Notes: a model not told the origin generated them from the sequence alone. 64,000 nucleotides of DNA from Thalassovita autumnalis (GCF_001458255.1 NZ_CYSB01000029.1:175875-239874), one strand, 5' to 3'; counted from the first letter of the stretch, positions 1-9,600 are shown. Numbers and translations: made by a program.

Positions 1-486
1 CTGGCGATCCGTCGGCCAATCGGCCAGCAAACGATCCAGCCGCTGCAAATCGCAGACCTCAGGCACATAGGTGCCGCCACATTGCTGCGCTGCCTGAACC
101 GCGTGATCCTGCAGCCGGTCCTGCCGGATCCGTTCGGAATTGGTGAACTCCGTCTGGACAGGCAGGATCCGCGCCGCGCCCATTTCAGCCGCCTTTTCGA
201 CGATGAAATCCGTGCGCGCCTTTTTGATCGGAGCAAACAGCAGCCACAGGTCCGGCGGCATCTGCAACGGGCGGGTTTGTTCAACGCAACTCAGCTCACC
301 ACCGCGTTTGCCCGCCTGTTCCACCCGCGCGCGCCATTCACCATCAACGCCGTTAAACAGCGCCAGCTCTGCCCCCACCTTCTGGCGCATCACGCCAAAC
401 AGATAGTGGGCCTGCCCCTGGTCCAAGGGAACCGATTGCCCCGGCCCCAAGGGATGATCTACATAAAGACGGATTTTGATGCTCAT
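1..486 (-). CDS. rsmE: 16S rRNA (uracil-1498-N3)-methyltransferase RsmE, N-terminal part
   Basis: Open reading frame on the minus strand starting at an ATG at 486 and running off the window start, so only about 162 N-terminal residues are present. It reads MSIKIRLYVDHPLG, then a PUA-like N-terminal region (GQAHYLFGVMRQKVG), then the family stretch LLFAPIKKARTDFIVEKA near residues 82-99 and AAQQCGGTYVPEV. RsmE methylates U1498 of 16S rRNA using SAM. The SPOUT knot that binds SAM lies beyond the edge. It diverges from ubiA with only 12 bases between the start codons. Family assignment is confident from the N-terminal pattern; catalytic residues cannot be checked. Confidence 0.88.
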   Translation of the reverse strand, partial: MSIKIRLYVDHPLGPGQSVPLDQGQAHYLFGVMRQKVGAELALFNGVDGEWRARVEQAGKRGGELSCVEQTRPLQMPPDLWLLFAPIKKARTDFIVEKAAEMGAARILPVQTEFTNSERIRQDRLQDHAVQAAQQCGGTYVPEVCDLQRLDRLLADWPTDRQ

Positions 487-498
487 GGAGCCATTCTT

Positions 499-1470
499 AT
501 GCCCGACCACCCCCATATGCCAGAGCCTAAAGGCCAAGTTTCGGATGCTGTCACAGGCAATTGGGTGGATCATCTGGCCCCGGCCTGGAGCCGCCCCTAT
601 CTGCGGCTCAGCCGGGCGGATCGCCCGATCGGGACATGGTTGCTGCTGCTGCCCTGCTGGTGGGGGCTGTTGCTGGCAATGCTACATGACGGTCAGGCGC
701 GCTGGCACGATCTGTGGATCTTTGCCGGCTGTGCCATCGGCGCGTTTTTGATGCGCGGTGCGGGCTGTACCTGGAATGACATCACTGACCGCAAGTTTGA
801 CGCCGCGGTGGAACGTACCCGGTCGCGCCCCATCCCGTCGGGCCAGGTCTCGGTCCGTCAGGCGCTGGTCTGGATGGCGCTGCAATGCCTGATTTCGCTG
901 GCCATCCTGCTGAGCTTCAACATGGCTGCGATCATCGCCGGCTTTGTCTCGGTTGTGCCGGTTGCGATCTATCCTTTTGCCAAACGGTTCACCTGGTGGC
1001 CGCAGGTGTTTCTGGGTGTCGCCTTTAACTGGGGGGCGCTGCTGGCTTGGGTTGCCCATACCGGGTCGCTGCATCCGGCGGCGGTCGTGCTTTACCTCAG
1101 CGGCATCGCCTGGACGCTGTTCTATGACACGATCTATGCCCATCAGGACAAAGAGGATGACGCGCTGATAGGGGTCAAATCCACCGCCCGGCTGTTTGCC
1201 GAAGAAACCCCGAAATGGCTGAAACGGTTTTTGATCCTGTCGGTTCTGTTGATGGCTGCCGCGGTTGTGCTGGCGATGACGGGCGGGCAGGACACGCCGT
1301 TTGCCATTCTGGTGGCACTGCTGGCACCCTGGGGGTTCGGTGCCCATATGGTCTGGCAAATGCTGCGGCTGGATACGGAAAACACCGCCGTTTGCCTACA
1401 GCTTTTCCGTTCAAACCGCGACACAGGGCTGATCACCTTGCTGTTTTTCGCCGGTGCGCTGCTGATTTGA
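499..1470 (+). CDS. ubiA: 4-hydroxybenzoate polyprenyltransferase
   Basis: Membrane enzyme that prenylates 4-hydroxybenzoate in ubiquinone synthesis. From the ATG at 499 it is 323 residues, the usual UbiA length. Both Asp-rich motifs are present: NDITDRKFD at 93-101 and DTIYAHQDKED at 210-220, with ERTRSRPIPSG after the first. Hydrophobic segments fill residues 45-62, 75-90, 125-160, 170-210 and the C terminus. The frame stays open upstream to position 82, but that part lies antisense to rsmE and is not family-like, so the start at 499 (or ATG 517) is preferred. The promoter must overlap the rsmE start region. Confidence 0.93.
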   Translation: MPDHPHMPEPKGQVSDAVTGNWVDHLAPAWSRPYLRLSRADRPIGTWLLLLPCWWGLLLAMLHDGQARWHDLWIFAGCAIGAFLMRGAGCTWNDITDRKFDAAVERTRSRPIPSGQVSVRQALVWMALQCLISLAILLSFNMAAIIAGFVSVVPVAIYPFAKRFTWWPQVFLGVAFNWGALLAWVAHTGSLHPAAVVLYLSGIAWTLFYDTIYAHQDKEDDALIGVKSTARLFAEETPKWLKRFLILSVLLMAAAVVLAMTGGQDTPFAILVALLAPWGFGAHMVWQMLRLDTENTAVCLQLFRSNRDTGLITLLFFAGALLI

Positions 1471-1530
1471 TTGCGATGTGGGGCGACGCGCCCTAAACAT
1501 CTTGCGACCAAGACTAAATGACCGGACGAC

Positions 1531-3498
1531 ATGCGACTGTCTTCGTATCTACTTATTGCGGCCCCTTTCGGCATCGCCGCCGCCCTGAGCGTTGCTGCCG
1601 CCGGCGGGATCGCGAACATCATCGAAGACAGCTCTGAGCTGTCGATCCGCAACGGACTGGACGACGCTGGCCTGACCTGGGCCGAAGTGCATGCCGATGG
1701 GTTGCAGGTGATCCTTACCGGCACCGCCCCCTCGGAGGCGCAGCGGTTCAAAGCGGTTTCAACCGCCGGCGGGCTGGTCGATGCAGCCCGTGTGATCGAC
1801 CAGATGGATGTTGCCGACAGTGAGGCGCTTGCGCCGCCACGTTTCTCAATTGAGATCCTGCGCAACGATATGGGGCTGTCGCTGATCGGGTTGATCCCTG
1901 CGGGCACCGACCGCGCCGCCCTGATCGACGCGGTGCGCAAGATCACCGAAGATGGCAAAGTCTCCGACCTGTTGCAGACCGCCGATTACCCGGTGCCGAA
2001 AGGCTGGGACCGTTCGGTGGGGTACGCCATTGATGCGCTGCGCCTGCTGCCGCGTTCCAAAATCTCAATCGAGGCGGGTAAAGTTTCGATCACCGCGATG
2101 ACCGACAGCGCTGAGGACCAGCGCATGTTGGAACGTGAACTGACCCGTAAGGCGGATATGGAGTTGGTGCTGAACCTCTCAGCCCCGCGTCCGGTTCTGA
2201 CCCCCTTCACCTTGCGGTTCCTGATCGAGGATGGCGCTGCGCGTTTTGATGCCTGTTCCGCAGACAGCGATGCCGCCGCCGCGCGTATCTTGACCGCCGC
2301 CAATGCCGCGGGTCTGACCAGCACCGCGCCCAGCTGTACTGTTGGCCTTGGCGTGCCCTCCCCACGTTGGGCTGAGGCGGCCGAAAAATCCATCGCTGCT
2401 TTGGCCGAAATTGGCGGTGGCACGGTCACCTTCAACGATGCGGATGTGTCCTTGGTGGCCGCGCTAGGCAGCGATCAGGCGCGGTTTGACCGGGTGATCG
2501 GTGAATTGGAAAACAGCCTGCCGCCGGTCTTCTCGCTGCATTCTGACCTGCCCCAGCCAGTGGCTGCGGAAGAGGTCACCGAAGCGCCGGAGTTCACAGC
2601 CACGCTTTCGCCTGAGGGGCAGGTGCAGCTGCGCGGGCGCATGGGCGGTGAACTGGCCCGCAACGCGGTCGAAAGCTTTGCTACCGCCCGTTTCGGCAGT
2701 GCCAGCGTCCATAACGCGGCCCGTCTGGATGAGGCGGTGCCGGCAAACTGGTCGCTGCGCGTTCTGGCCGGTCTTGAGGCATTGTCGCTGCTGTCAAACG
2801 GTGTGGTGATCGTGGCCCCTGACCTGATCACCGTATCCGGCAACACAGGTCGCGAAGATGCTTCGGCCCGGATTGCAGGTTTTCTGGCGCAGAAGCTGGG
2901 GGAGACCCAGCGCTTTGATATCAAGGTCACCTATCTGGAAAAACTGGACCCGATCGCCTCGCTCCCCTCGCCCGAGGAATGTGAGATGCGGATCAACGAT
3001 ATCCTGAAAACCCGCAAAATCACCTTTGAGCCCGGCTCCGACACACCGGCGGCCTCCGCCCAGGCGGTGCTGGATGATATCGCCACGGTGCTGAAGGAAT
3101 GTGGTGACGACATCAAGTTTGAGATCGGCGGCCACACCGACAGCCAGGGCCGTGAAAGCATGAACCAGGCGCTCAGCCAGGCCCGTGCCGCTGCCGTATT
3201 GACCGGCCTGCGTGAACGCCGCCTGCTGACCGCCGCCTACCGCGCCGTCGGCTATGGTGAGGCGCAGCCGATTGCCGATAACGACACCGAGGAAGGCCGC
3301 GAGGCCAACCGGCGCATTGAATTCAAGCTGATCCGGCCCGAAGCCAGCACGCCCGAGGGCAACAGCACATTGGATGCCGTTGCCGCAGATGCAGCCGCCA
3401 ATGGCACCAGCGGTGACACCGCATCGGATGAGAGCCAACAAACAGAAGATACCCCGGCCACGGACGCGGCCGCTGAGACGACAAGCGAAGGGAACTGA
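1531..3498 (+). CDS. OmpA-family envelope protein with BON-like repeats
   Basis: A 655-residue exported protein. Residues 1-25 form a signal peptide or anchor (MRLSSYLLIAAPFGIAAALS). The middle carries repeated stretches resembling BON modules (for example WAEVHADGLQVILTGTAPSEA near 50-70). Residues about 498-600 form an OmpA C-terminal peptidoglycan-binding domain, with FEPGSD, IGGHTDSQGRESMNQALSQARAAAV and EANRRIEFKL. The last 54 residues are an Ala/Thr/Glu-rich, low-complexity tail. It probably tethers envelope to peptidoglycan. The next gene begins 5 bases after its stop and also encodes a membrane protein, so the two are probably co-transcribed. Exact role unknown. Confidence 0.82.
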   Translation: MRLSSYLLIAAPFGIAAALSVAAAGGIANIIEDSSELSIRNGLDDAGLTWAEVHADGLQVILTGTAPSEAQRFKAVSTAGGLVDAARVIDQMDVADSEALAPPRFSIEILRNDMGLSLIGLIPAGTDRAALIDAVRKITEDGKVSDLLQTADYPVPKGWDRSVGYAIDALRLLPRSKISIEAGKVSITAMTDSAEDQRMLERELTRKADMELVLNLSAPRPVLTPFTLRFLIEDGAARFDACSADSDAAAARILTAANAAGLTSTAPSCTVGLGVPSPRWAEAAEKSIAALAEIGGGTVTFNDADVSLVAALGSDQARFDRVIGELENSLPPVFSLHSDLPQPVAAEEVTEAPEFTATLSPEGQVQLRGRMGGELARNAVESFATARFGSASVHNAARLDEAVPANWSLRVLAGLEALSLLSNGVVIVAPDLITVSGNTGREDASARIAGFLAQKLGETQRFDIKVTYLEKLDPIASLPSPEECEMRINDILKTRKITFEPGSDTPAASAQAVLDDIATVLKECGDDIKFEIGGHTDSQGRESMNQALSQARAAAVLTGLRERRLLTAAYRAVGYGEAQPIADNDTEEGREANRRIEFKLIRPEASTPEGNSTLDAVAADAAANGTSGDTASDESQQTEDTPATDAAAETTSEGN

Positions 3499-3503
3499 GC
3501 CTA

Positions 3504-3830
3504 ATGGAGCGCACTCAATTCATCATGGCCACCGCGATCATCCTGTTTGTCGCCTTCTGCATGGGCTGGTTTGCCTATTGGCTGATCCATCGCTTCACCC
3601 AGGTGTCAAAATCCGACATTGGCGAATTGGACCGGATGGCGCAGGAGCTGCATGAGGCGGAAGAGACCCGCGATCAGGCCATCACCTATCTGCAACAGCG
3701 TGAGGCCGAGCTGACCACCCAGCTGAGCCAGACCGAAGCGGAACTTTCCGCCACGATGGAAGGCCTACGCGAGGCCCGCCATGAGGCCGAAGAACTGCGC
3801 GCCTATATCGAGCGGACAAATCAGGGTTAA
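3504..3830 (+). CDS. Small single-pass membrane protein with coiled coil
   Basis: 108 residues. An N-terminal hydrophobic helix (about residues 8-28, MATAIILFVAFCMGWFAYWL) is followed by a charged Glu/Gln/Arg-rich stretch, about 40-105, with a clear heptad look (AQELHEAEETRDQAITYLQ), so a cytoplasmic or periplasmic coiled coil is expected. It sits 5 bases downstream of the OmpA-family gene and ends before a strong terminator, so both probably form one operon and may act together at the envelope. I do not recognise a named family. Confidence 0.75.
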   Translation: MERTQFIMATAIILFVAFCMGWFAYWLIHRFTQVSKSDIGELDRMAQELHEAEETRDQAITYLQQREAELTTQLSQTEAELSATMEGLREARHEAEELRAYIERTNQG

Positions 3831-3858
3831 TCCCGAGTTCAGCAGCGAAAATTAGACA

Positions 3859-3881
3859 GGGCCGCACGACGCGGCCCTTTT
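3859..3881 (+). terminator. Rho-independent terminator after the OmpA operon
   Basis: Seven-base stem GGGCCGC / GCGGCCC with a 5-base loop, followed directly by TTTT, 28 bases after the small membrane-protein stop codon. Confidence 0.8.
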
Positions 3882-3916
3882 GCGTTAATGCTCAGTGGCT
3901 GGAACACAGGCTAGGC

Positions 3917-4372
3917 TCACTCACCCTCGCCGCGCTCCAACCCGTCCAACTCATTCAGCAGGTCCAGCAACAGCTCCAGCTTCTCTTCGCCCATGTTGTT
4001 TTTCAGCCAGGCGTTCAGACGGCGGCTTTCCTGCAGGTTGTCCAGAATCAGCTGGCGCCCGGCATCGGTGATGCGGATCTGTTGTTTGCGCCGGTCGGTT
4101 GGGTGTGGTTTGCGGGTGATCATACCCTTGCCCTGCAGGGTCTGCAGGATCCGCGTCAGCGACGGCAGCAACAGGCAGGAATGCTCTGCAATCTCCGTCG
4201 GGTCCAGCACGCCGCGTTCTTCCAGCACCCGCAAAACCCGCCATTGCTGTTCCGTTACTCCAGCATCGGCCAACATCTGACGGATCGGCCCCATGACCTT
4301 TTCTCGGGCCCGCAACAGCGCAATCGGCAAGGAGCGGTGGGTCAGGGGTGGCAGGGTGGCTTCAGTTTCCAT
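3917..4372 (-). CDS. hpaR: MarR-family regulator, HpaR type
   Basis: 151-residue winged-helix regulator resembling HpaR, the repressor of homoprotocatechuate (4-hydroxyphenylacetate) catabolism. The N terminus (LPIALLRAREKVMGPIRQML) is the dimerisation helix. The HTH is in DPTEIAEHSCLLLPSLTRILQTLQGKGMI, and the wing carries HPTDRRKQQIRIT. It diverges from an FAD-linked oxidase and lies near a flavin monooxygenase, both compatible with aromatic or organic-acid catabolism, but the hpa catabolic genes are not in this window. The 201-base divergent gap holds a weak inverted repeat, GGGTT-N8-AACCC (4414-4431). The subfamily call is from sequence resemblance; the target is not shown. Confidence 0.8.
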   Translation of the reverse strand: METEATLPPLTHRSLPIALLRAREKVMGPIRQMLADAGVTEQQWRVLRVLEERGVLDPTEIAEHSCLLLPSLTRILQTLQGKGMITRKPHPTDRRKQQIRITDAGRQLILDNLQESRRLNAWLKNNMGEEKLELLLDLLNELDGLERGEGE

Positions 4373-4573
4373 ACGGGCGGAGCGCCTCCGATTGTCGCGG
4401 TCTATGATCTTAAGGGTTGTGACTTTAACCCGGATTTTCTTATCACGTTAAGCAAATCTTTGCATCAGGCCAAGTTGATCCTGCGCCCGCAATTCCCCGG
4501 TGCTGACATCGCGCCGCCTGCATGCATATTGAGTGAGCGATAAAGGGCGGTGGCGCCAGTGAAAGGACACGGG

Positions 4574-5974
4574 ATGATCAATGAGCTAGCAGCGCTGGTG
4601 GGCGAAGCAAATGTGATGCAGGGCGAAGACATGGCACGTTGGTCCAGCGACTGGACCGGGGCGTATCGATTCAGCCCGCTGGCCGTTGTGCGCCCCGGCT
4701 CCACCGCCGAGGTTGCTGCCGTCGTGAAATGGGCCAATGAAACCGACACCACAATTGTCCCGGTGTCCGGCAACACGGGTCTGGCCGGGGGCACCCGTGC
4801 AGACGGCGCCGTAATGCTGTCCCTTGACCGGATGAACCAGATCCGGGATCTGCGCCCCGAGGCCCGGGTGGCGATTGTGGAGGCCGGGGTGATCCTGTCC
4901 AACCTGCATGACGCGGCGGATGCGGTCGATATGATCTTCCCGCTGACCTTTGGCGCCAAAGGCTCGGCCATGATCGGCGGTTGCCTGTCGACCAATGCCG
5001 GGGGTTCGAACGTGCTGCGCTATGGCAACACGCGAGATCTGGTGTTGGGGATTGAGGCCGTGATGCCCACCGGTGAGGTGGTTGAGATCATGAGCGAACT
5101 GCACAAGGACAACTCGGGCTATAATCTGAAACACCTGCTGATCGGCGCCGAGGGCACATTGGGCATCATCACCGCCGCAGTGCTGAAACTGCACCCGAAA
5201 CCCGGCGCCTATGCCACTGCGATGGTGGCAACCCCGTCGCTGGATGAGGCGCTGGTGCTTTTGAACCGCCTGCAGGAGGCAACGGGCGGCGCTGTTGAGG
5301 CTTTTGAATACATGCCTCGCCGTCACATTGAGGTGCATCAGCAGATCAACCCAAGCGCCCGCGAACCGTTTGAGACGCCGCAAGACATCAACATTCTGGT
5401 CGAGGTAGGCGCCACCGCCCCGCGTGACTGCACGGTGGGCAAAGACGGGCAAACCCCAATCGCGGCCTATCTGGAGGAAACCCTGATGGCCATGTTCGAA
5501 GAGGGCATGCTGCTGGATGCTGTGGTTGCGCAGAGCGAAGCGCAGCGTCAGGAAATGTGGGAACGGCGCGAGGCCTCGGCAGAGATTGCCATGTCGCGCA
5601 AACCCTTCATCGCCAATGACATCGCTGTGCCGCTGGACAAGGTGGCGCCTTTCCTCAAAACCATGGCGCAGCGCTTGCCGGAACTGGATCCGGCGGCCGA
5701 GGAAATTGTGGTGGCCCATCTGGGCGACGGCAATGTGCACTATACCGTCTGGCAGTCGTCCGAGGATGCCGCATTGCGTGATAGCATCATGGAAGCGGTC
5801 GAAGATGTGGCGCTAAGCTTTGGCGGGTCCTTTTCGGCCGAACACGGCATCGGCACCTCCAAGCTGCCGTCGATGCAACGGCGCAAGAACCCCGCCGCAA
5901 TTGCCGCCATGAAGGCGATCAAGGCGGCGCTTGATCCCAAGGGGATTTTGAACCCCGGCAAGCTGCTGCCGTGA
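4574..5974 (+). CDS. FAD-linked oxidase, GlcD / D-2-hydroxyglutarate dehydrogenase type
   Basis: 466-residue VAO/PCMH-type flavoprotein that should oxidise a 2-hydroxy acid. The FAD-binding loop PVSGNTGLAGGTRADG lies at 63-78, GAKGSAMIGGCLSTNAGG marks the second half of the FAD domain, and the C-terminal FAD-oxidase domain holds the metal/substrate histidine motif GDGNVHYT (about 384-391) and EHGIGTSK (about 422-429). A GTG at 4550 is in frame, but the ATG at 4574 has AAAGGA seven bases upstream and is preferred. It diverges from hpaR. Substrate could be D-2-hydroxyglutarate, D-lactate or glycolate; the sequence does not decide. Confidence 0.85.
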   Translation: MINELAALVGEANVMQGEDMARWSSDWTGAYRFSPLAVVRPGSTAEVAAVVKWANETDTTIVPVSGNTGLAGGTRADGAVMLSLDRMNQIRDLRPEARVAIVEAGVILSNLHDAADAVDMIFPLTFGAKGSAMIGGCLSTNAGGSNVLRYGNTRDLVLGIEAVMPTGEVVEIMSELHKDNSGYNLKHLLIGAEGTLGIITAAVLKLHPKPGAYATAMVATPSLDEALVLLNRLQEATGGAVEAFEYMPRRHIEVHQQINPSAREPFETPQDINILVEVGATAPRDCTVGKDGQTPIAAYLEETLMAMFEEGMLLDAVVAQSEAQRQEMWERREASAEIAMSRKPFIANDIAVPLDKVAPFLKTMAQRLPELDPAAEEIVVAHLGDGNVHYTVWQSSEDAALRDSIMEAVEDVALSFGGSFSAEHGIGTSKLPSMQRRKNPAAIAAMKAIKAALDPKGILNPGKLLP

Positions 5975-5994
5975 CCCCTGCGCGCAAGATTTAG

Positions 5995-6024
5995 TTGACT
6001 GCGTCAATTAACATGTGAATTAAT
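5995..6024. promoter_or_regulatory. Possible operator upstream of the flavin monooxygenase
   Basis: Two adjoining dyads: TTGAC-TGC-GTCAA (5995-6007) and ATTAA-N8-TTAAT (6007-6024), 58 bases before the monooxygenase start. The spacing and AT-rich arms suit a MarR/HpaR-type dimer. No binding evidence; assignment to HpaR is inference. Confidence 0.35.
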
Positions 6025-6081
6025 CAGCGCAGACCAGACGGTTTTGAAGACCGCGAAAAGGCAGACGAAAGGAATGCGCTG

Positions 6082-7368
6082 ATGACCCAACCCTTAGTGA
6101 TGATTGCCGGTGGCGGCATCGGTGGCCTGTCTGTTGCGCTGACCCTCACGCAGATCGGTGTGCCCTGTGTGGTGTTTGAGGCGGTGCCTGAGCTGAAGCC
6201 GCTAGGCGTCGGCATCAACCTGCAGCCCAACGCGGTGCGTGAGCTTTATGATCTGGGCATCGGCGCCGAGGATCTGGATCAGGTCGGCGTGCCCACCAAG
6301 GAATGGGCGCTGGTTGGCCGCAACGGCAATGACATCTACGCCGAACCACGCGGCCTGCTGGCTGGCTACAACTGGCCACAATACGCCGTGCATCGCGGCG
6401 AATTTCACATGCTGCTCTACCGCAAACTGGTGGAACGTGCGGGCGAAGGTGTCGTGCGGCTGGGTCAGCGGGTTGTGGGCTATGAAAACAACGCAGATGG
6501 ATCGTTAACTGCGATCATCGAACAACGCGATGGCACCACCTTGCGCGAAACTGGCACCTTGCTGATCGGCTCTGACGGCATCCACTCCCGCGTGCGGGCA
6601 CAGATGCATCCCGACCAGCCGCCGATCCAGTGGGGTGGCATTGTCATGTGGCGCGGCACCACTTTGGCCAAGCCGCATCGCACCGGTTCGTCCTTCCTTG
6701 GACTTGGCAGTGACAAGCACCGGATGGTGATCTACCCGATCTCCTACCCTGATCCTGACACCGGTCTGGCCTGGATCAACTGGATTGCCGAGATCACGTT
6801 GGAGGACACCGAAGGCTATGACGTCTCCAGCTGGTTCCGCCAGGCGGAACTTGATGAGTTCAAACATCATTTCGATGGCTGGACCTATGACTGGATGGAT
6901 GTGCCAGCGCTGCTGAATGGCTCCACCGTGGCCTATGAAAACCCGATGATTGACCGCGATCCGGTGCCTTTCTGGGTAGATGGCGCGGCTTGTCTGATGG
7001 GGGACGCGGCCCATGCGATGTATCCAACGGGGTCAAACGGCGCCAGTCAGGCGGTGATTGATGCGCGCGAACTGGGCATCGCGATGCTGGAACATGGCGT
7101 GACACGGGCAGCGGTGCAGGCGTTTAATGACAAACTCTGCGGTCCGGTGTCAGAGCTGATCCTGCGCAATCGCGGTGCTGGTCCCTTTGGTCTGCTGAAT
7201 ATGGTGGAGGACCGCTGCGGTGGCGAGTTTGACGATATCGACACGGTGATCCCAGCCGCCGAACGGGCCGAGTTCATGGCCAAATACAAATCCGCAGCAG
7301 GCTTTGCGATTGAGACGCTGAACAACGCGCCCCGCATGATTGCCGAAGGGGCGCAGGTAAAACTGTAA
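6082..7368 (+). CDS. FAD-dependent aromatic-ring monooxygenase (PhzS/salicylate hydroxylase-like)
   Basis: 428-residue class A flavin monooxygenase. The Rossmann motif GGGIGG is at 10-15, the DG motif in GSDGIHSRVR near 163-172, and the second FAD/ribityl motif in LMGDAAHAMYPTGSNGASQA near 305-324. It should hydroxylate an aromatic substrate using NAD(P)H and O2 in the cytoplasm. The pattern GxxLxPTGSNGASQAxxDA resembles the group named flavin-dependent oxidoreductase / methylphenazine-carboxylate monooxygenase (PhzS). Start ATG 6082 follows GACGAAAGGAATGCGCTG, giving AAAGGA about 9 bases upstream. The gene stands alone between a palindromic region and a bidirectional terminator. Substrate unknown. 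Confidence 0.85.
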   Translation: MTQPLVMIAGGGIGGLSVALTLTQIGVPCVVFEAVPELKPLGVGINLQPNAVRELYDLGIGAEDLDQVGVPTKEWALVGRNGNDIYAEPRGLLAGYNWPQYAVHRGEFHMLLYRKLVERAGEGVVRLGQRVVGYENNADGSLTAIIEQRDGTTLRETGTLLIGSDGIHSRVRAQMHPDQPPIQWGGIVMWRGTTLAKPHRTGSSFLGLGSDKHRMVIYPISYPDPDTGLAWINWIAEITLEDTEGYDVSSWFRQAELDEFKHHFDGWTYDWMDVPALLNGSTVAYENPMIDRDPVPFWVDGAACLMGDAAHAMYPTGSNGASQAVIDARELGIAMLEHGVTRAAVQAFNDKLCGPVSELILRNRGAGPFGLLNMVEDRCGGEFDDIDTVIPAAERAEFMAKYKSAAGFAIETLNNAPRMIAEGAQVKL

Positions 7369-7409
7369 ACGGGCCGACACAGACGCCTTGGGCCTCTGCG
7401 ACAAACAAA

Positions 7410-7433
7410 AAAGGGCGGGGTCTCCCCCGCCCT
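7410..7433. terminator. Bidirectional terminator between the monooxygenase and hemC
   Basis: AAAGGGCGGGG / CCCCGCCCTTT, an 11-base perfect stem with a two- to three-base loop. Minus-strand transcripts from hemC meet TTTTTT at its far side, plus-strand transcripts meet TTT. It serves both convergent genes. Confidence 0.85.
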
Positions 7434-7451
7434 TTGTCATTCTTGCCTGGC

Positions 7452-8411
7452 TTAACTACGCCAGCTGAAGAAATCCGGCCCCGCCTGCGCCAGCATATCC
7501 TTGGCCATCGCCTTGCCCAGCGCCTCCCCGTCGGAGATGGCGCAGGTACGCTCATCGCGGATCACCTCGGACCCGTCAGGGCGCAGCACTTCGCCGCGCA
7601 ACCGCAGTTGACCGCCTTCCAACGTCGCCAGACCCGCAATCGGGGTTTCGCAGGAACCGTCCAATGCGGCCAGAAACGCGCGTTCGGCCGCCAGACGCTG
7701 GCCGGTTTCTGCGTGATGCAGTGCCGCCAGCATTTCGCCCGCACGATCGTCATTCTCACGCCGTTCGATCCCGATGGTGCCCTGCGCGATGGCGGGCAGC
7801 ATATCCTCAGGGTCAATGGCGGAGCGCGCCACATCCGCCTTGCCCAATCGGTTCAAGCCAGCCTTGGCAAGGAAGGTTGCCTCCGCCACGCCATCCTCCA
7901 GCTTTTTCAGACGGGTCTGCACGTTGCCACGGAACTCCACCACTTTCAGATGTGGGAACCGGTTCAGCAGCTGGGCACGACGGCGCAGCGAAGAAGAGCC
8001 GACAACCGCGCCCTCGGGCAGATCCTGCAGGCTTTCATATTTCAGCGAGACAAAAGCATCGCGCACGTCTTCACGCGGCAGGAAGGTGTCCAGCACCAGC
8101 CCTTTGGGCTGTTCCACCGGCATGTCCTTGGTCGAATGCACCGCAATGTCGATGCCACCATCCAGCATGGATTGCTCAATCTCTTTGGTGAACAACCCCT
8201 TGCCGCCCAAGGTTTTCAGCGGCGTATCCGTTTTGATCAGCGCCATGTCATCGCCAGTGGTTTTGATCACCACCACCTCAAAGGCCGCCTCAGGCAGATC
8301 ATAAGCCGCCATCAGGCGATCGCGGGTCTCATAGGCCTGCGCCAGTGCCAGTGGCGAGCCTCGGGTGCCAATTTTCAAGGGCGATGCGGGGGTGGGCAAT
8401 GTCAAAGTCAT
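7452..8411 (-). CDS. hemC: Hydroxymethylbilane synthase (porphobilinogen deaminase)
   Basis: Assembles four porphobilinogens into hydroxymethylbilane for haem, sirohaem and (if present) bacteriochlorophyll. From the ATG at 8411 it is 319 residues, normal for HemC. Present are [13 protein letters not shown] at 13-25, VHSTKDMP with the catalytic Asp near residue 90, and GSCETPIAG near 252, whose Cys holds the dipyrromethane cofactor. The frame is open further upstream, but that part is not family-like. It diverges from hemE across a 142-base gap, pairing two consecutive-pathway haem genes. Confidence 0.95.
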   Translation of the reverse strand: MTLTLPTPASPLKIGTRGSPLALAQAYETRDRLMAAYDLPEAAFEVVVIKTTGDDMALIKTDTPLKTLGGKGLFTKEIEQSMLDGGIDIAVHSTKDMPVEQPKGLVLDTFLPREDVRDAFVSLKYESLQDLPEGAVVGSSSLRRRAQLLNRFPHLKVVEFRGNVQTRLKKLEDGVAEATFLAKAGLNRLGKADVARSAIDPEDMLPAIAQGTIGIERRENDDRAGEMLAALHHAETGQRLAAERAFLAALDGSCETPIAGLATLEGGQLRLRGEVLRPDGSEVIRDERTCAISDGEALGKAMAKDMLAQAGPDFFSWRS

Positions 8412-8553
8412 GGCCGAAGCCTTAGCCCCAGCCGCCGCCTCGCGCAAGCATTGGCCACAGTGCGGGCCTGCGGCCTTTGGTTGCGGCGCCACAGCAAGCC
8501 TTGACAACGGCGCCCCGGCAATGGACCAACCGTTCAAGCGAAAGGAAGCCGAC

Positions 8554-9600
8554 ATGTCCGAGCCACACGTACCGCAAAAGAAAATCCTGCGCGCCCTTGC
8601 GGGCGAAACCCTGCCCACGCCGCCGATCTGGATGATGCGTCAGGCGGGCCGCTATCTGCCCGAATACCGCGCCACCCGCGCTCAGGCCGGTGACTTCCTG
8701 TCGCTGTGCTACAACAGCGAACTGGCCGCTGAGGTGACCCTGCAGCCGATCCGCCGCTATGGCTTTGACGCGGCGATCCTGTTTGCCGACATCCTGCTGT
8801 TGCCGCAGGCCCTAGGCGCGGATCTGTGGTTCGTGACTGGTGAGGGTCCGCGTCTGTCTACCACCACCACCGCCGATCAACTGGCCGCGCTGAAGGGCAA
8901 GGACGACATTCATGAGGTGCTGAATCCGGTGTATGACACCGTATCAATCCTCAGCCGCGAATTGCCGCGTGAGACCACTTTGATCGGTTTCGCCGGCGCA
9001 CCCTGGACTGTGGCCACCTATATGATCGCCGGTCGCGGCACCAAGGATCAGGGCCCTGCCCATGCACTGAAAGATGAAAACCGCGCTGTGTTCGAGGGCC
9101 TTCTGGACCTGCTGACCGAAGGCACCATCGAATATCTGTCCAAACAGATTGAGGCTGGTGCCGAAGTGGTGAAGCTGTTCGACAGCTGGGCCGGTTCACT
9201 GAAAGGCGCGGACTTCCAGAAATACGCGCTGGAGCCTGCAAAACGCATCATTGCCGCCATCAAGGAACGCCACCCCGGTGTGCCCGTGATTGCCTTCCCG
9301 CGCGAAGCGGGCGACGGCTACATCGGCTTTGCCAAGGCCACCGGCGCAGATTGTGTTGCCGTCGACAACTCGGTCTCGGCCGAATGGGTTGCGGAACATG
9401 TGCAGGTGGATGGCTGTGTGCAGGGCAACCTGGCCTCGCGCCATATGGTGACCGGCGGGCAGGACCTGATCGATGACACCCGCCGCATCGTGAAGGCGCT
9501 TGGCAACGGGCCGCATATCTTCAACTTGGGCCATGGCATCACACCGGATGCCGATCCTGAGAATGTGCAACTGATGATCGATACCGTGCGCAACGGGTAA
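8554..9600 (+). CDS. hemE: Uroporphyrinogen decarboxylase
   Basis: Cytosolic enzyme converting uroporphyrinogen III to coproporphyrinogen III. 348 residues from ATG 8554, with AAAGGAAG at 8541-8548 as ribosome-binding site. Signature [11 protein letters not shown] at 29-39 contains the active-site Arg residues; [13 protein letters not shown] and [15 protein letters not shown] near the C terminus are also typical. An in-frame ATG at 8521 lacks as good a site. Divergent partner of hemC; a terminator follows. Confidence 0.96.
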   Translation: MSEPHVPQKKILRALAGETLPTPPIWMMRQAGRYLPEYRATRAQAGDFLSLCYNSELAAEVTLQPIRRYGFDAAILFADILLLPQALGADLWFVTGEGPRLSTTTTADQLAALKGKDDIHEVLNPVYDTVSILSRELPRETTLIGFAGAPWTVATYMIAGRGTKDQGPAHALKDENRAVFEGLLDLLTEGTIEYLSKQIEAGAEVVKLFDSWAGSLKGADFQKYALEPAKRIIAAIKERHPGVPVIAFPREAGDGYIGFAKATGADCVAVDNSVSAEWVAEHVQVDGCVQGNLASRHMVTGGQDLIDDTRRIVKALGNGPHIFNLGHGITPDADPENVQLMIDTVRNG

